DNA of 64,000 bases from Mucilaginibacter sp. UBA5151 (GCA_002413785.1 DHXR01000054.1:62001-126000); one strand, 5' to 3'. Positions 31,128-41,282 are shown, numbered from the stretch's first letter. Numbers and translations are program-made. Notes: generated by a model not told the origin, from the sequence alone.

Positions 31128-32639
31128 ATGCTGAATGACCGTGTTAGAAATAATGAACAAAAGAAAACCCTTTGGGATAGGATAATTATCCAAAAAATTT
31201 CGGCGCCGGTCGTAGTTCTTTTTTTAGTTCTCGCATCATTATCTGTAAGTTTTATAATAGCCAGGGAAGGTTTTGTTATCGGTGTAATTATTTTATTCGT
31301 AATAATTGGTGCGCCGGTTGCTTATGCAACGGTAGCCTACCCCGAATTTGGCATAGTTGTTTTAATAGTTGTATCATTTTTTGTCAATTACTTATCAAGG
31401 TTAGTTCCGGAGGATACTCCTATAGGTTTATTGATGGATGCGCTCACCTATTTGCTGATACTTGGTTTTTTTGTAAGACAGAAAAAAGAAAGGGACTGGG
31501 GCTATTTTAAGGATCCTATAACCTATTTTATACTTATCTGGATAGGATATAACCTGTTCGAGGTAATCAATCCTAATGCAGCATCAATTCTGGCCTGGGT
31601 TTTTACTGTGCGCACGGTCGGATTTATCATGCTGATGTATTTTATATTTCTATATCATATCCGCACAAAAGAATTTATCAGGTTATTGATAAAGATATGG
31701 CTGGTGCTCGAACTTTTAGGGGCGCTTTCCGGATTTCAGCAGGAATATTTCGGATTGTTCGTATTTGAAAACAAATGGCTGCATGCAATGCCGGAACGTT
31801 TTGGTTTATTATTTATTGGGGGCCACTTGCGAAAGTGGGGAATATTTTCGGATCCGGTTGTTTTTGCATATAATATGGTTGCAGCCGCCTTAATGTGCAT
31901 AGCATTAATGTTTGGCAACATAAACAAAAATAAAAAAATAGCCCTGGGGGCTTTGGCGGGATTTTTTTTAACGGTAATGTTGTATTCAGGTACGCGTGCA
32001 TCTTATGTAATAATTCCGGCCGGGTTAATTATGCTGTTCATATTAAACTACAATAAAAAGGTACTTGTATTTGCAATTATATGCTCCCTTATACTTGGCT
32101 TTTTTATAATGGTGCCAACTTCAAACCCCACCCTGGCACGGTTTCAAAGCGCATTTAAGCCATCAAAGGACGCCTCATATAATGAACGGGCCAAAAACCA
32201 GGCACGGATTAAGCCCTATATTTTATCTCACCCTATTGGAGGCGGTTTAGGTTCTGTTGGGGTTTGGGGCCAGCGTTTCGCCCCGAACTCTTATCTTGCA
32301 AAGTTCCCTCCTGACAGTGGCTATGTAAGGGTGGCGGTAGAAATGGGATGGATAGGTTTACTGCTTTTTTGCATATTTAACTTTGTGATAATGTACAAGG
32401 GCATAAATTATTTCTATCTTATCAAAGATCCTGAACTTAAATCTTATTGTCTTGGAATGATAATCATAATATTCTCCTTTGATGTTGGTAACTATCCGCA
32501 GCAAGCTATCATACAATACCCGTCTAACATTTTATTTTATCTGGCGATGGCGCTTTTAAATGTTACTATGAGATTAGATATTGAACAAAGAAAATTAAAA
32601 TCGGAAACAGTTGCCAAAAAGCATAATGAATCTGTATAA
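31128..32639 (+). CDS. O-antigen ligase / Wzy-type polymerase
   Basis: A 503-residue integral membrane protein with about 11-12 helices and the Wzy_C/O-antigen-ligase hallmark: the GTRASYVIIPAGL region before a large periplasmic loop (PTLARFQSAFKPSKDASYNERAKNQAR, quoted in part; LGSVGVWGQRFAPNSYLAKFPPDS in part), then PDSGYVRVAVEMGWIGLLLF. In this locus it most likely polymerises lipid-linked repeat units rather than joining them to lipid A, since flippase and co-polymerase genes flank it. It overlaps the flippase gene by 14 bases. Confidence 0.85.
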   Translation: MLNDRVRNNEQKKTLWDRIIIQKISAPVVVLFLVLASLSVSFIIAREGFVIGVIILFVIIGAPVAYATVAYPEFGIVVLIVVSFFVNYLSRLVPEDTPIGLLMDALTYLLILGFFVRQKKERDWGYFKDPITYFILIWIGYNLFEVINPNAASILAWVFTVRTVGFIMLMYFIFLYHIRTKEFIRLLIKIWLVLELLGALSGFQQEYFGLFVFENKWLHAMPERFGLLFIGGHLRKWGIFSDPVVFAYNMVAAALMCIALMFGNINKNKKIALGALAGFFLTVMLYSGTRASYVIIPAGLIMLFILNYNKKVLVFAIICSLILGFFIMVPTSNPTLARFQSAFKPSKDASYNERAKNQARIKPYILSHPIGGGLGSVGVWGQRFAPNSYLAKFPPDSGYVRVAVEMGWIGLLLFCIFNFVIMYKGINYFYLIKDPELKSYCLGMIIIIFSFDVGNYPQQAIIQYPSNILFYLAMALLNVTMRLDIEQRKLKSETVAKKHNESV

Positions 32640-33975
32640 AAAATTTGCGAATAAACATACGCTATCTTTAGCCAGCAATGCGGTTATGCCTGTAATGGGT
32701 ATGGTAACCATTTCTATCCTGGCCCGGAATTTAACAAAAGCAGATTTTGGCAGCTGGATAATTTTTCTGATAACTTATACAATAGCCAACTTTTTCAGAA
32801 GTGGGTTTCTGCAAACTTCATTAGTTAAATTTTATGCGGGGGCAAGCAGTGAGCGAAAATTAAATATTGCCGGTTCAACCTGGTTTCTGGGGTTAGCCGT
32901 CGCTATTATTTTAAGCATTCTGAGCTTTTGTGTTTTTTTAATCAACAAGGGCAATGCATCTACCGAAATAATTATAAAATGGTTGGCCATTATATTTTTC
33001 AGTTCACTGCCATCAAGCATCGCATTATGGATATTACAGGCCGAAGAACGTTTTGACCGGATGTTTATCCTTCAACTGGTTGGACAAGGCAGCTTTTTCG
33101 TATCAGTTATCATTTTAGTAATTTTAAATAAAGCGCAGTTCCAAATGGTTATTTATACCTTCTGTGTATCAGCAATAATCACCAGTTTATTTACCATCAT
33201 AGCCGGTTGGGCAAAAATCACATCCATTGTTTACAAAAGTAAAGCATGTATTAAAGAATTGGCGAATTTTGGAAAATACAGCGTTGGCACATCAATTAGT
33301 TCGTACTTGCTCAGGGGGTCCGATTCATACATTATAAAATATATGTTTGTTGATCCTTCATTTGTTGGCGTGTATTATCTTCCACAGCGTTTGATGGAAA
33401 TTATTGAAATACCATTGCGCAGTTTTATCGCAACTGCTTTGCCTGCAATGGCCACAGCAATGCACCAGAACGACAAAAGGCACATGACCTATATCATGAA
33501 AAAATATGCAGGTATTTTAACTATACTATTAATACCGGTTTCCATTACAGCCTTTATAGGCGCAGATCTGATTATTGAAATTATAGGCGGACGAACGTTC
33601 ATACATTCTGATGCAACCACTGTTTTCCGGATTTTTATGTGTTTTGCCATTTTATTGCCGGTTGACCGCTTTTTTGGCGTAACCCTTGATATACTGAACA
33701 AACCCCACCTGAATATGATAAAAGTAATGTTGATGCTTATTGTGAACGTAGTCGGAGATTTTGCAGGGATTTATTATACCCATAGTATCGTTGGTGTTGC
33801 ACTCGCATCTATTTTATCTTTCCTCGTTGGGGTTGTTTATGGCTATATCGTACTTAAAAAGTATCTGAATTTCACCATGACGGATATCCTGAAATTGGGG
33901 TTTGTTGAAACCAAATTGTTATTACTTGACTTACCAAACAGGTTTAAACAAAAAGCAAAAAAAGAAGACCTATAG
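32626..33975 (+). CDS. Wzx-type polysaccharide flippase
   Basis: A 449-residue membrane protein with about 12-14 helices of the MATE/MOP superfamily (LASNAVMPVMGMVTISILARNLTKADFGSW, in parts; FVGVYYLPQRLMEIIEIPLRSF, in parts). It should flip undecaprenyl-linked repeat units across the inner membrane. I start it at ATG 32626, which overlaps the polymerase stop by 14 bases; the frame extends five codons upstream to a TTG. The tail is a basic cytoplasmic stretch. Confidence 0.87.
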   Translation: MNLYKKFANKHTLSLASNAVMPVMGMVTISILARNLTKADFGSWIIFLITYTIANFFRSGFLQTSLVKFYAGASSERKLNIAGSTWFLGLAVAIILSILSFCVFLINKGNASTEIIIKWLAIIFFSSLPSSIALWILQAEERFDRMFILQLVGQGSFFVSVIILVILNKAQFQMVIYTFCVSAIITSLFTIIAGWAKITSIVYKSKACIKELANFGKYSVGTSISSYLLRGSDSYIIKYMFVDPSFVGVYYLPQRLMEIIEIPLRSFIATALPAMATAMHQNDKRHMTYIMKKYAGILTILLIPVSITAFIGADLIIEIIGGRTFIHSDATTVFRIFMCFAILLPVDRFFGVTLDILNKPHLNMIKVMLMLIVNVVGDFAGIYYTHSIVGVALASILSFLVGVVYGYIVLKKYLNFTMTDILKLGFVETKLLLLDLPNRFKQKAKKEDL

Positions 33976-34027
33976 AAATATATAGTTAAATACTTATTGA
34001 CAGACAAATAAACCCTTATTTTTTAAC

Positions 34028-35245
34028 ATGAGCCTAAAAGGTCAAAATATAATTATTTTTTCGCAGATGCAATTTGACAATCACCTCGAATCAACAAATT
34101 ACATCATGGCAAAACACCTGGCACAAGATAATTACGTTTACTATGTTGACCGGCCTTATACCTGGCGTGATTATATACAATTCAGAAAAACACCGGGTTT
34201 CCGGGCGCGAAAACCATATTTTTTTTCATCAAAAAACAGTTTCATCCAAACTGAAATACCAAATTTAAAAATCATTATTACTCCCCCGGTACCTTCAATC
34301 AATATACTGCCCGAAGGTATATTATACAGACTGGCCTTGAAAATAAATGAATTAATAGTGGCCAAACGATTAAATAAAGTAATTGAACACCTTAATATAA
34401 GCAATTTCATTTATATCAACTCCTATAATTTTTCATATCCTACACTTCATAAACTGCTTAACCCTGTTTTAACAGTTTACCATTGTGTTGACCCGATAAT
34501 AGAATACTATCAAACTAAACATGGGTTAATATCAGAGGATATACTGGTGAAGAATGTTGACCTTGTAATTTGTACCAGTAAAGAATTACGCAATCAAAAA
34601 GCATTATTAAATAAAAACGCCTTTTTTATACCCAATGCCGCTAATATCAGCCACAGCCAGAAAGCGCTTGACCCCATATTACCCGTTGCCGATATTTTAT
34701 CAGGTATAAAAAAACCAATAATCGGATATTTCGGTAACATAGAGCGCCGGATTGATTATGATTTAGTGAAAAAGCTTCTGGAAACTAACAGGGATAAAAG
34801 TTTCGTTTTCATCGGGCCGGTTGATTACTACTACATAAAAGAGGATAGCGCCCATCCTAATCTGTATTTAAAAGGCCCGGTGCCTTACGGGGAAATGCCT
34901 GCGGTGCTAAAAGGGTTTGATGTAGCAATAATTCCGTTTAAAAAAGATGAAGTAAGCAGTCATATTTTCCCTTTAAAACTTTTTGAATACCTGGGTTCGG
35001 GCCGGCCTGTTGTCTCAACTGATTTTAACCCCGATCTGAAAGATTTTACATCAGATACTGTTTTTTATTGTAAAAATGCAAAGGAGTTTTCTGAAGCGCT
35101 GGAAGCAGCATTGAAAGATACCCCACTGCTGCAACAAAAAAGACTGGCAATTGCTGCTGACAACACTTGGGAACACCGTATAATGGAAATAAAGGAACTA
35201 TTGAAAATTAATTTGGATAAAAAGTTAAAATATGGAGACAATTAA
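34028..35245 (+). CDS. Glycosyltransferase family 4-like protein
   Basis: A 405-residue cytoplasmic enzyme of GT-B fold. The C-terminal half carries the donor-binding pattern: KPIIGYFGNIERRIDYDL, FVFIGPV, NLYLKGPVPYGEMPAVL, and HIFPLKLFEYLGSGRPVVSTDF with the Glu of the E-x7-type motif. The N-terminal half (IIIFSQMQFDNHLESTNYIMA) is like TuaH/WsaF-type transferases, which usually keep the acceptor sugar. Donor sugar unknown. It starts 52 bases after the flippase gene and overlaps the next gene by 14 bases. Confidence 0.83.
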   Translation: MSLKGQNIIIFSQMQFDNHLESTNYIMAKHLAQDNYVYYVDRPYTWRDYIQFRKTPGFRARKPYFFSSKNSFIQTEIPNLKIIITPPVPSINILPEGILYRLALKINELIVAKRLNKVIEHLNISNFIYINSYNFSYPTLHKLLNPVLTVYHCVDPIIEYYQTKHGLISEDILVKNVDLVICTSKELRNQKALLNKNAFFIPNAANISHSQKALDPILPVADILSGIKKPIIGYFGNIERRIDYDLVKKLLETNRDKSFVFIGPVDYYYIKEDSAHPNLYLKGPVPYGEMPAVLKGFDVAIIPFKKDEVSSHIFPLKLFEYLGSGRPVVSTDFNPDLKDFTSDTVFYCKNAKEFSEALEAALKDTPLLQQKRLAIAADNTWEHRIMEIKELLKINLDKKLKYGDN

Positions 35246-36419
35246 ACTTATAGCAGCAATAATTACCACTGTACTTTTTATATACCTGGGTGTATATAGT
35301 TTATATTTATTTATATTTTCAGTAGCAGGTAAAATCATTAAAGTTAAAAAGCCGCCGGTTAGCGCCACTTTATCAAAATTTGTTATTTATATATGTTCCT
35401 ATAAAGAGGATGAAATTATATTAAATTCAGCCGCCTGCGCTATTACGCTTGATTACCCGAAAGATTTGTTCCATATCTGTGTAATAGCTGATTCACTAAA
35501 GCCCGAAACAGTTGAAAAATTAAAAAAAATGCCCATACAGGTATTAGAAGTTGTTTTTGAGAGCAGCACAAAATCAAAAGCGCTGCATAAAGCAATTGAG
35601 AACACTTCGGGAAATTTTGACGCTGCAATAGTTTTCGATATAGATAATGTTGCCGCCCCTGATTTTTTGTACCAGATAAATAATTACCTGCAAGCCGGGA
35701 ACAGGGTTGTACAAGGGCATAGGGTAGCAAAAAACACCAACACCTCAATTGCTGTACTGGATGCCATAAGCGAAGAAATTAATAACCATATCTTCCGCAA
35801 ATCACAAAGGGTTTTTAATCTGTCGGCTGCAATTATCGGATCAGGAATGGCGCTTGAATATAAACTATTTAAAGAAGTAATGCTACAGATTGATGCAGTT
35901 GGCGGCTTTGATAAAGAAATGGGCTTATTGCTTACCCGTAATAAAATTAGTGTAGCTTATGCTGAAGGTGCATTAATTTATGATGAAAAAGTTAGTAACC
36001 CCGAAGTATTTAAAAAACAAAGGCGCAGGTGGTTATCAGCACAGTTTAATTTACTTAAAAAGTATGGCGGCACCGGCTTTACCGAACTTTTTAAACATGG
36101 CAATTTTGATTATTTTAATGAAATTTATCAGACAGCAATTTTACCACGTATTTTAATGCTGGGACTGATGCCTTTTATGCTGTTAATTTCGGTTTTTACC
36201 CCCGGTATTGGCCCCGGCTGGCAAATGTGGCTGGCTGCTACCGCCTGCTGCTACGCAGGTATCCTTATTGCTGTACCCGGCGCTTTTTTCAATAAAAAGC
36301 TTTTAGGGGCAGTTTTGAGAATACCCCTGATATTTTTTACTATGCTGCTGCTGTTATTTAAACTAAAAGGGGCGAATAAAAAATTTATTCATACGCCACA
36401 TATCCAAAATGCCGAATGA
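35232..36419 (+). CDS. Membrane-bound GT2 glycosyltransferase
   Basis: A 395-residue enzyme: N-terminal membrane helix (about 5-33), a GT-A domain with FVIYICSYKEDE, DxD-type metal motif FDIDN and the processive-type QRRRW motif (KKQRRRWLSAQFN), then three C-terminal membrane helices (about 290-385). The layout is that of cellulose-synthase-like or hyaluronan-synthase-like GT2 enzymes, but the protein is short. It may add a backbone sugar at the membrane. It overlaps the GT4 gene and is followed by a 107-base gap before the NRPS-like gene, which could contain an internal promoter. Confidence 0.85.
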   Translation: METIKLIAAIITTVLFIYLGVYSLYLFIFSVAGKIIKVKKPPVSATLSKFVIYICSYKEDEIILNSAACAITLDYPKDLFHICVIADSLKPETVEKLKKMPIQVLEVVFESSTKSKALHKAIENTSGNFDAAIVFDIDNVAAPDFLYQINNYLQAGNRVVQGHRVAKNTNTSIAVLDAISEEINNHIFRKSQRVFNLSAAIIGSGMALEYKLFKEVMLQIDAVGGFDKEMGLLLTRNKISVAYAEGALIYDEKVSNPEVFKKQRRRWLSAQFNLLKKYGGTGFTELFKHGNFDYFNEIYQTAILPRILMLGLMPFMLLISVFTPGIGPGWQMWLAATACCYAGILIAVPGAFFNKKLLGAVLRIPLIFFTMLLLLFKLKGANKKFIHTPHIQNAE

Positions 36420-36526
36420 TACGTATAAATTAAAACATTTTATCACCACCAACAGTAATAGATATATAACTCAAAGGTTATATTGTACGATTTAAAATTA
36501 TATCAATTCAGAAAGAAAATAATAAT

Positions 36527-39187
36527 ATGAGTGTCCCTGCAGATATAGATAATAAAAAGAATTGTAACGATACTTTTGCAGATTATCCTAAAGAAAAAGC
36601 GCTTCCGTATTTTCTTAACAAGTGTGCCATACAATATCATGATAAAATTGCCCTCAAATTTCATGGCCGTGATTTAACATACAAAAGTTTATATGAAAGC
36701 TCCAATAAACTTGCCCGGCTATTAATTGACAACAATATAAAGACAGGTGATATAGTGGCCTTAGCCCTTGACCGCTCACCTGAAATGGTTATATCCCTAC
36801 TGGCAATACTTAAATCAGGTGCGGCTTATGTTCCTCTTGATCCCGAATATCCGAAAGACAGGATTGAGTTTATGCTTGAGGATTCATCAGCTAAGGTTTT
36901 GCTTACGTCAAAAAAATATCAAAATCATTTCCTGTCCGCAGCAACTGAGATTTTAATTGAAGATGCATTGCAAAAAATTGAAGGCTATACTGCTGATGAA
37001 CCTGAAACAGATATTAACGGTGAGGACCTGGCTTATGTGCTATATACTTCGGGCTCAACCGGCAAACCTAAAGGGGTGCAGATAAGGCATTATAACCTGA
37101 TGAATTTTTTGCTGAGCATGCAAAAACAACCGGGGATAAGCGCTGATAATAAATTATTGGCTGTAACTACAATTTCATTTGATATTGCCGGACTTGAGCT
37201 GTATTTGCCTCTTATCAGCGGGGCGCAACTGGTATTAACAAATTCGGAAACTGCAAAAGACGGCCGTTTATTGCTTGACCTTGTTAAGGATGAAAATATT
37301 ACCTTTATGCAGGCTACGCCCTACACCTGGCGCATGATGCTGGAAGCCGGCTGGGATAAATTTTTACCATTAAAAATTCTTTGCGGCGGTGAAGCATTGC
37401 CTAAAGATCTGGCAAGCAAACTAACCGTGCGAAGCAGCGCCTTATGGAATATGTACGGCCCGACCGAAACCACCATCTATTCAACCGTAAAACTTATAAC
37501 CAATGCTGACGATATTACTATAGGCCGCCCGATTGCCAATACACAGGTGTATATTTTAGATGAAAATTCCAACAACCTTACAGATGGTTCGGTTGGAGAA
37601 ATTATTATCGGCGGCGAAGGGGTTGCAAAAGGGTACTTAAATCGCCCAGAATTAACCGCAGAAAAGTTTATTGAGGATACATTTTCTGAAAATCCGGGTC
37701 AAAAGATGTACCGTACCGGTGATCTTGGAAAATTAAAAGAAAACGGAGAAATATTATGCCTGGGCCGTATTGACCACCAGGTAAAAGTAAGGGGTTACCG
37801 GATTGAACTGGAAGAAATAGAACATGCCCTGATAAATCAGCCCGGCATTAAAGAAGCTGTGGTGATAGCCCGTGAAGATAATCCCGGCGATCCGAGGCTG
37901 GTAGCTTACGTGGTTTTACCACCTGATGCTGAAACCAATGACCTTAAAATACTAACATTTAACTGGCAACATGCGTTAATGGCTGTATTACCGGAATATA
38001 TGGTGCCTGATGACTTTGTTTTAATGCCGGCGATACCTATAACACCAAATGGAAAAACAGACCGCAAGTCGCTGCCAAAACCTGATTATAACCTGATTAA
38101 CCGTAGCGGCGAATACATTGCGCCGCGTACTGACGTTGAAAAACAAATCGCTGAAATATGGGAAGAGTTGATGGGGCTTGAGAAGATCAGCATTTTTGAT
38201 AATTTTTTCACTTTGGGGGGGCGTTCACTCGTTGCCGTACAAATTATGGCGCGGATTGAAAAATTAACAGGCAAGCGCCTGCCGCTGGCAACCCTTTTTG
38301 AATACTCTACAATTGAAAAACTGGCGTTGCGGTTAAACGTTGACCCCAAATCAATTACCTGGGAGTCGCTGGTGCCTATCAAGCCGCAGGGCTCAAAAAC
38401 ACCCTTGTACATTGTGCATGGGGCCGGTTTAAATGTATTATTATTTAACGCCCTTGCCATGAATATGGATGAAGACCAGCCTGTTTACGGCCTTCAGGCC
38501 AAAGGGTTGAACGGCGTTGATGAACCGTTAGATGTGATGGAAGAAATTGCAGCTAACTATATTTCCGAAATTATAGCTCAAAACCCGGCAGGCCCTTATG
38601 CCCTGGCAGGTTATTCGCTTGGGGGTACAATTGCTTACGAAATGGCCCGCCAGTTAATGGCAATGGGCAAGGAAGTAAAAATACTTGCAGTATTTGACAC
38701 TTATGCCGAACAAACTGATATTTACGATCCCTTTTTAAAGCGGACATTCAACAGGATCATCCTTTTTATAATGAAACTGCTTTATAGCTTTGTGCTGTTT
38801 GCCGAAGACCCTAAAAGAACATTTGAATATAAATCCTTAGTAATTAAAAGGAAGCTGATAAGGCTTTACTGGAAATTCTTTAAAGGGAAAGAAAAAAAAC
38901 AGGAAGGTTTTTTTTCTTACGATAATGAAATTGACGAAGCAAGCGCAAAAGCAAAACGTAATTATTATCAAAAACCGCTGGATATAACTGTCGATTTGTT
39001 CAGAGCTCAAAAAAGGACTTTCTATATGGCCGATTTCGATTACCTGGGCTGGCGCGAATTTGCCTTAAAAGGGGTTAACGTTCATGATATACCAGGCGAA
39101 CATAACACCATCTTTGCGCCGCCAAATGATAAACAATTTGCTATCGTTTTACAACAATGCCTTGACAGGGTATCTGCAACCAAATAA
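36527..39187 (+). CDS. Single-module NRPS-like enzyme: adenylation - carrier - thioesterase
   Basis: An 886-residue protein. The adenylation domain (about 13-525) has all core motifs: LYTSGSTGKPKGV, NMYGPTETT, YRTGD, GRIDHQVKVRGYRIELEE and Lys510 in TPNGKTDRKSLP. Asp219 in the FDIAGLELY motif aligns with the Asp that holds the amino group of alpha-amino acids, so an amino acid is the expected substrate; the full specificity code was not derived. The carrier domain follows with Ser567 in FFTLGGRSLVAV, then a type I thioesterase with Ser697 in GYSLGG and His859 in PGEHNTIF. There is no condensation domain, so it does not make peptide bonds by itself: it loads one residue and releases or transfers it. 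It lies between glycosyltransferase genes and overlaps the next start by one base, implying that the product acts on the polysaccharide (inference). Confidence 0.92.
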   Translation: MSVPADIDNKKNCNDTFADYPKEKALPYFLNKCAIQYHDKIALKFHGRDLTYKSLYESSNKLARLLIDNNIKTGDIVALALDRSPEMVISLLAILKSGAAYVPLDPEYPKDRIEFMLEDSSAKVLLTSKKYQNHFLSAATEILIEDALQKIEGYTADEPETDINGEDLAYVLYTSGSTGKPKGVQIRHYNLMNFLLSMQKQPGISADNKLLAVTTISFDIAGLELYLPLISGAQLVLTNSETAKDGRLLLDLVKDENITFMQATPYTWRMMLEAGWDKFLPLKILCGGEALPKDLASKLTVRSSALWNMYGPTETTIYSTVKLITNADDITIGRPIANTQVYILDENSNNLTDGSVGEIIIGGEGVAKGYLNRPELTAEKFIEDTFSENPGQKMYRTGDLGKLKENGEILCLGRIDHQVKVRGYRIELEEIEHALINQPGIKEAVVIAREDNPGDPRLVAYVVLPPDAETNDLKILTFNWQHALMAVLPEYMVPDDFVLMPAIPITPNGKTDRKSLPKPDYNLINRSGEYIAPRTDVEKQIAEIWEELMGLEKISIFDNFFTLGGRSLVAVQIMARIEKLTGKRLPLATLFEYSTIEKLALRLNVDPKSITWESLVPIKPQGSKTPLYIVHGAGLNVLLFNALAMNMDEDQPVYGLQAKGLNGVDEPLDVMEEIAANYISEIIAQNPAGPYALAGYSLGGTIAYEMARQLMAMGKEVKILAVFDTYAEQTDIYDPFLKRTFNRIILFIMKLLYSFVLFAEDPKRTFEYKSLVIKRKLIRLYWKFFKGKEKKQEGFFSYDNEIDEASAKAKRNYYQKPLDITVDLFRAQKRTFYMADFDYLGWREFALKGVNVHDIPGEHNTIFAPPNDKQFAIVLQQCLDRVSATK

Positions 39188-40104
39188 TGAAAAAGGTTTC
39201 CATTATTACCGTAAATTTCAATCAGCCAAAGGTTACAGAAGAGTTATTGCAGTCAATACAGATAACCACAGGGGCAATTGAAATAATAGTTATTGATAAT
39301 GGCAGCAGGGCCGATATTCCAACAACCTGGCAATCAAAATACCCCTCGGTAAAATTTATCCGCTCCGAAAAAAACCTTGGTTTTGCCGGCGGGAATAACC
39401 TGGGTATAAAAGCAGCAACCGGGGATTACCTTTTCCTTGTAAATAATGATACAGAATTCACCCCTGACCTGGTTGAAAAACTTGTGGAGGTGATGGATGC
39501 AAATCCTGCAATCGGGATGATCTCACCTAAAATTAACTACTATAGTGACAAAGGCATTATTCAGTATGCCGGTTATACCCAAATGAATTATTATACATGC
39601 CGGAACGTTTGCATAGGCTTGCACGAAAAAGACACAGGGCAATATGATCATATTAGCGCGCTAACAGCCTATTGCCATGGTGCAGCGATGATGGTCAGGA
39701 AAGAGGCGATTGAAAAAGCTGGGTTGATGAATGAGAATTTCTTTCTATACTATGAAGAGATGGATTGGGCCGAACATATTAAGCGGGCCGGTTACCAGGC
39801 CTGGGTTTGTACCGATGCCCTTATTTACCACAAGGAATCAATTTCCGTGGGGAAAAAAAGCAAGCTGAAAGAGTATTTTATGAACCGTAACCGGATATTG
39901 TTTATACGCCGTAATGCGCCTTTTTTTAATAAAATTATCTTTTTTGTATATTTTAATTTGCTGGTGGCCCCCCGCAACATTATAACTTACCTGAAAGCTA
40001 AAAACTTTAATTTTATACCTATACTTTTCAATGCTATATGGTGGAACTTTACCCACGGCAAAAACAGTAATGATTTAGGTTATCCCGTTAACACTATTAT
40101 ATGA
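39187..40104 (+). CDS. GT2 glycosyltransferase (rhamnosyltransferase-like)
   Basis: A 305-residue GT-A enzyme: VSIITVNFNQPKVTEELLQS, IIVIDNGS, FVGG-type NLGFAGGNNLGIKAA, DxD-like FLVNNDTEF and FLYYEEMDWAEHIKRAGY. This pattern is shared with WbbL-like rhamnosyltransferases; the acceptor and donor are not determined. It has an amphipathic C-terminal part and no full membrane helix. Its ATG shares one base with the NRPS-like stop codon, so expression of the two is coupled. It overlaps the next gene by 4 bases. Confidence 0.87.
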   Translation: MKKVSIITVNFNQPKVTEELLQSIQITTGAIEIIVIDNGSRADIPTTWQSKYPSVKFIRSEKNLGFAGGNNLGIKAATGDYLFLVNNDTEFTPDLVEKLVEVMDANPAIGMISPKINYYSDKGIIQYAGYTQMNYYTCRNVCIGLHEKDTGQYDHISALTAYCHGAAMMVRKEAIEKAGLMNENFFLYYEEMDWAEHIKRAGYQAWVCTDALIYHKESISVGKKSKLKEYFMNRNRILFIRRNAPFFNKIIFFVYFNLLVAPRNIITYLKAKNFNFIPILFNAIWWNFTHGKNSNDLGYPVNTII

Positions 40105-41282
40105 AAATCATTTTCTGGTTGAGCCTCTTTATTGTTTTTTACACATTTATGGGCTATGGTATTTTCCTTTACTTTATCATAAAAATAAAAAGGTTTGTTA
40201 AAGGTAAACCGGCAATCCTGTCCCCGCTAAATGATCTGCTGCCAAATTGCACTTTAGTAGTTGCTGCATATAATGAGGAGTCGTTTATCGCAGAAAAGAT
40301 TATTAACTCCCTGCAATTAAAGTACCCCGCCGGGAAATTAAAGCTTTTGTTTATCACCGATGGATCAAACGATAAAACGACCGAAATAATCGGCAAATAC
40401 CCGCAGATCAAATTATTGCACAGACCTGAACGGGCCGGAAAAATAGCCGCAGTACACCGGGCTATGGAATATGTTGATTCGGAAATTGTGGTATTTACCG
40501 ATGCCAATACTTTTTTAAACCCCGAAGCGGTCATCCGCATTTGCCGGCATTATGCCGATAGCACCGTTGGCGCTGTAGCAGGCGAAAAACGGGTACATAT
40601 TGAGGAAAATGCCGATGCCAGCGCAGCCGGCGAAGGTTTTTACTGGAAATACGAATCCGCATTAAAAAAATGGGATTCGGAGCTTTACTCCGTGGTAGGC
40701 GCCGCCGGTGAACTATTCAGTGTGCGGCGGTCCCTTTATCAGGATGTACCTCCTGATACGGTACTCGATGATTTTATGATTTCCATGCTTATTACAAAAA
40801 ATGGGTATCGGATTATCTACGAACCTGAAGCTTATGCCAGCGAAACCGCTTCGGAAAATGTATCCGAAGAACTTAAAAGAAAGATCAGGATTGCGGCGGG
40901 CGGCATACAATCAATTTTACGGCTGAAAAGCTTGTTTAACCCTTTCAGGTATCCGATACTTTCATTCCAATATGTCAGTCACCGGGTATTGAGATGGACG
41001 GTTACCCCCTTTCTGCTGATCCTTGTGTTTGTTTTGAATGCTGTTTTAGCAACTCATCCCGGAGAAACTTTTTACCAGATATTTTTCGTCACGCAAATCC
41101 TTTTCTATCTGCTTGCGCTGCTTGGGTTCATCATGGAAAAAAGGCATATCCGTATCAAAGCACTGTTTATCCCATACTATTTTTGTGTGATGAACTATGC
41201 AGTTTTGATGGGCATCATCCGCTATTTTACAACAAAGCAAAGCGCTATCTGGGAAAAGGCGCAGCGGAAACAAACCGTTTGA
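40101..41282 (+). CDS. Membrane-bound GT2 glycosyltransferase (cellulose-synthase-like)
   Basis: A 393-residue enzyme with an N-terminal membrane helix (about 3-27), GT-A domain (CTLVVAAYNEESFIAEKI, LLFITDGSNDKT, DAN in VVFTDANTFLNPEA, GAAGELFSVRR, TVLDDFMISMLI) and three to four C-terminal membrane helices. It is the last gene of the polysaccharide run; 620 non-coding bases follow. Donor and acceptor are unknown. Confidence 0.87.
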   Translation: MKIIFWLSLFIVFYTFMGYGIFLYFIIKIKRFVKGKPAILSPLNDLLPNCTLVVAAYNEESFIAEKIINSLQLKYPAGKLKLLFITDGSNDKTTEIIGKYPQIKLLHRPERAGKIAAVHRAMEYVDSEIVVFTDANTFLNPEAVIRICRHYADSTVGAVAGEKRVHIEENADASAAGEGFYWKYESALKKWDSELYSVVGAAGELFSVRRSLYQDVPPDTVLDDFMISMLITKNGYRIIYEPEAYASETASENVSEELKRKIRIAAGGIQSILRLKSLFNPFRYPILSFQYVSHRVLRWTVTPFLLILVFVLNAVLATHPGETFYQIFFVTQILFYLLALLGFIMEKRHIRIKALFIPYYFCVMNYAVLMGIIRYFTTKQSAIWEKAQRKQTV

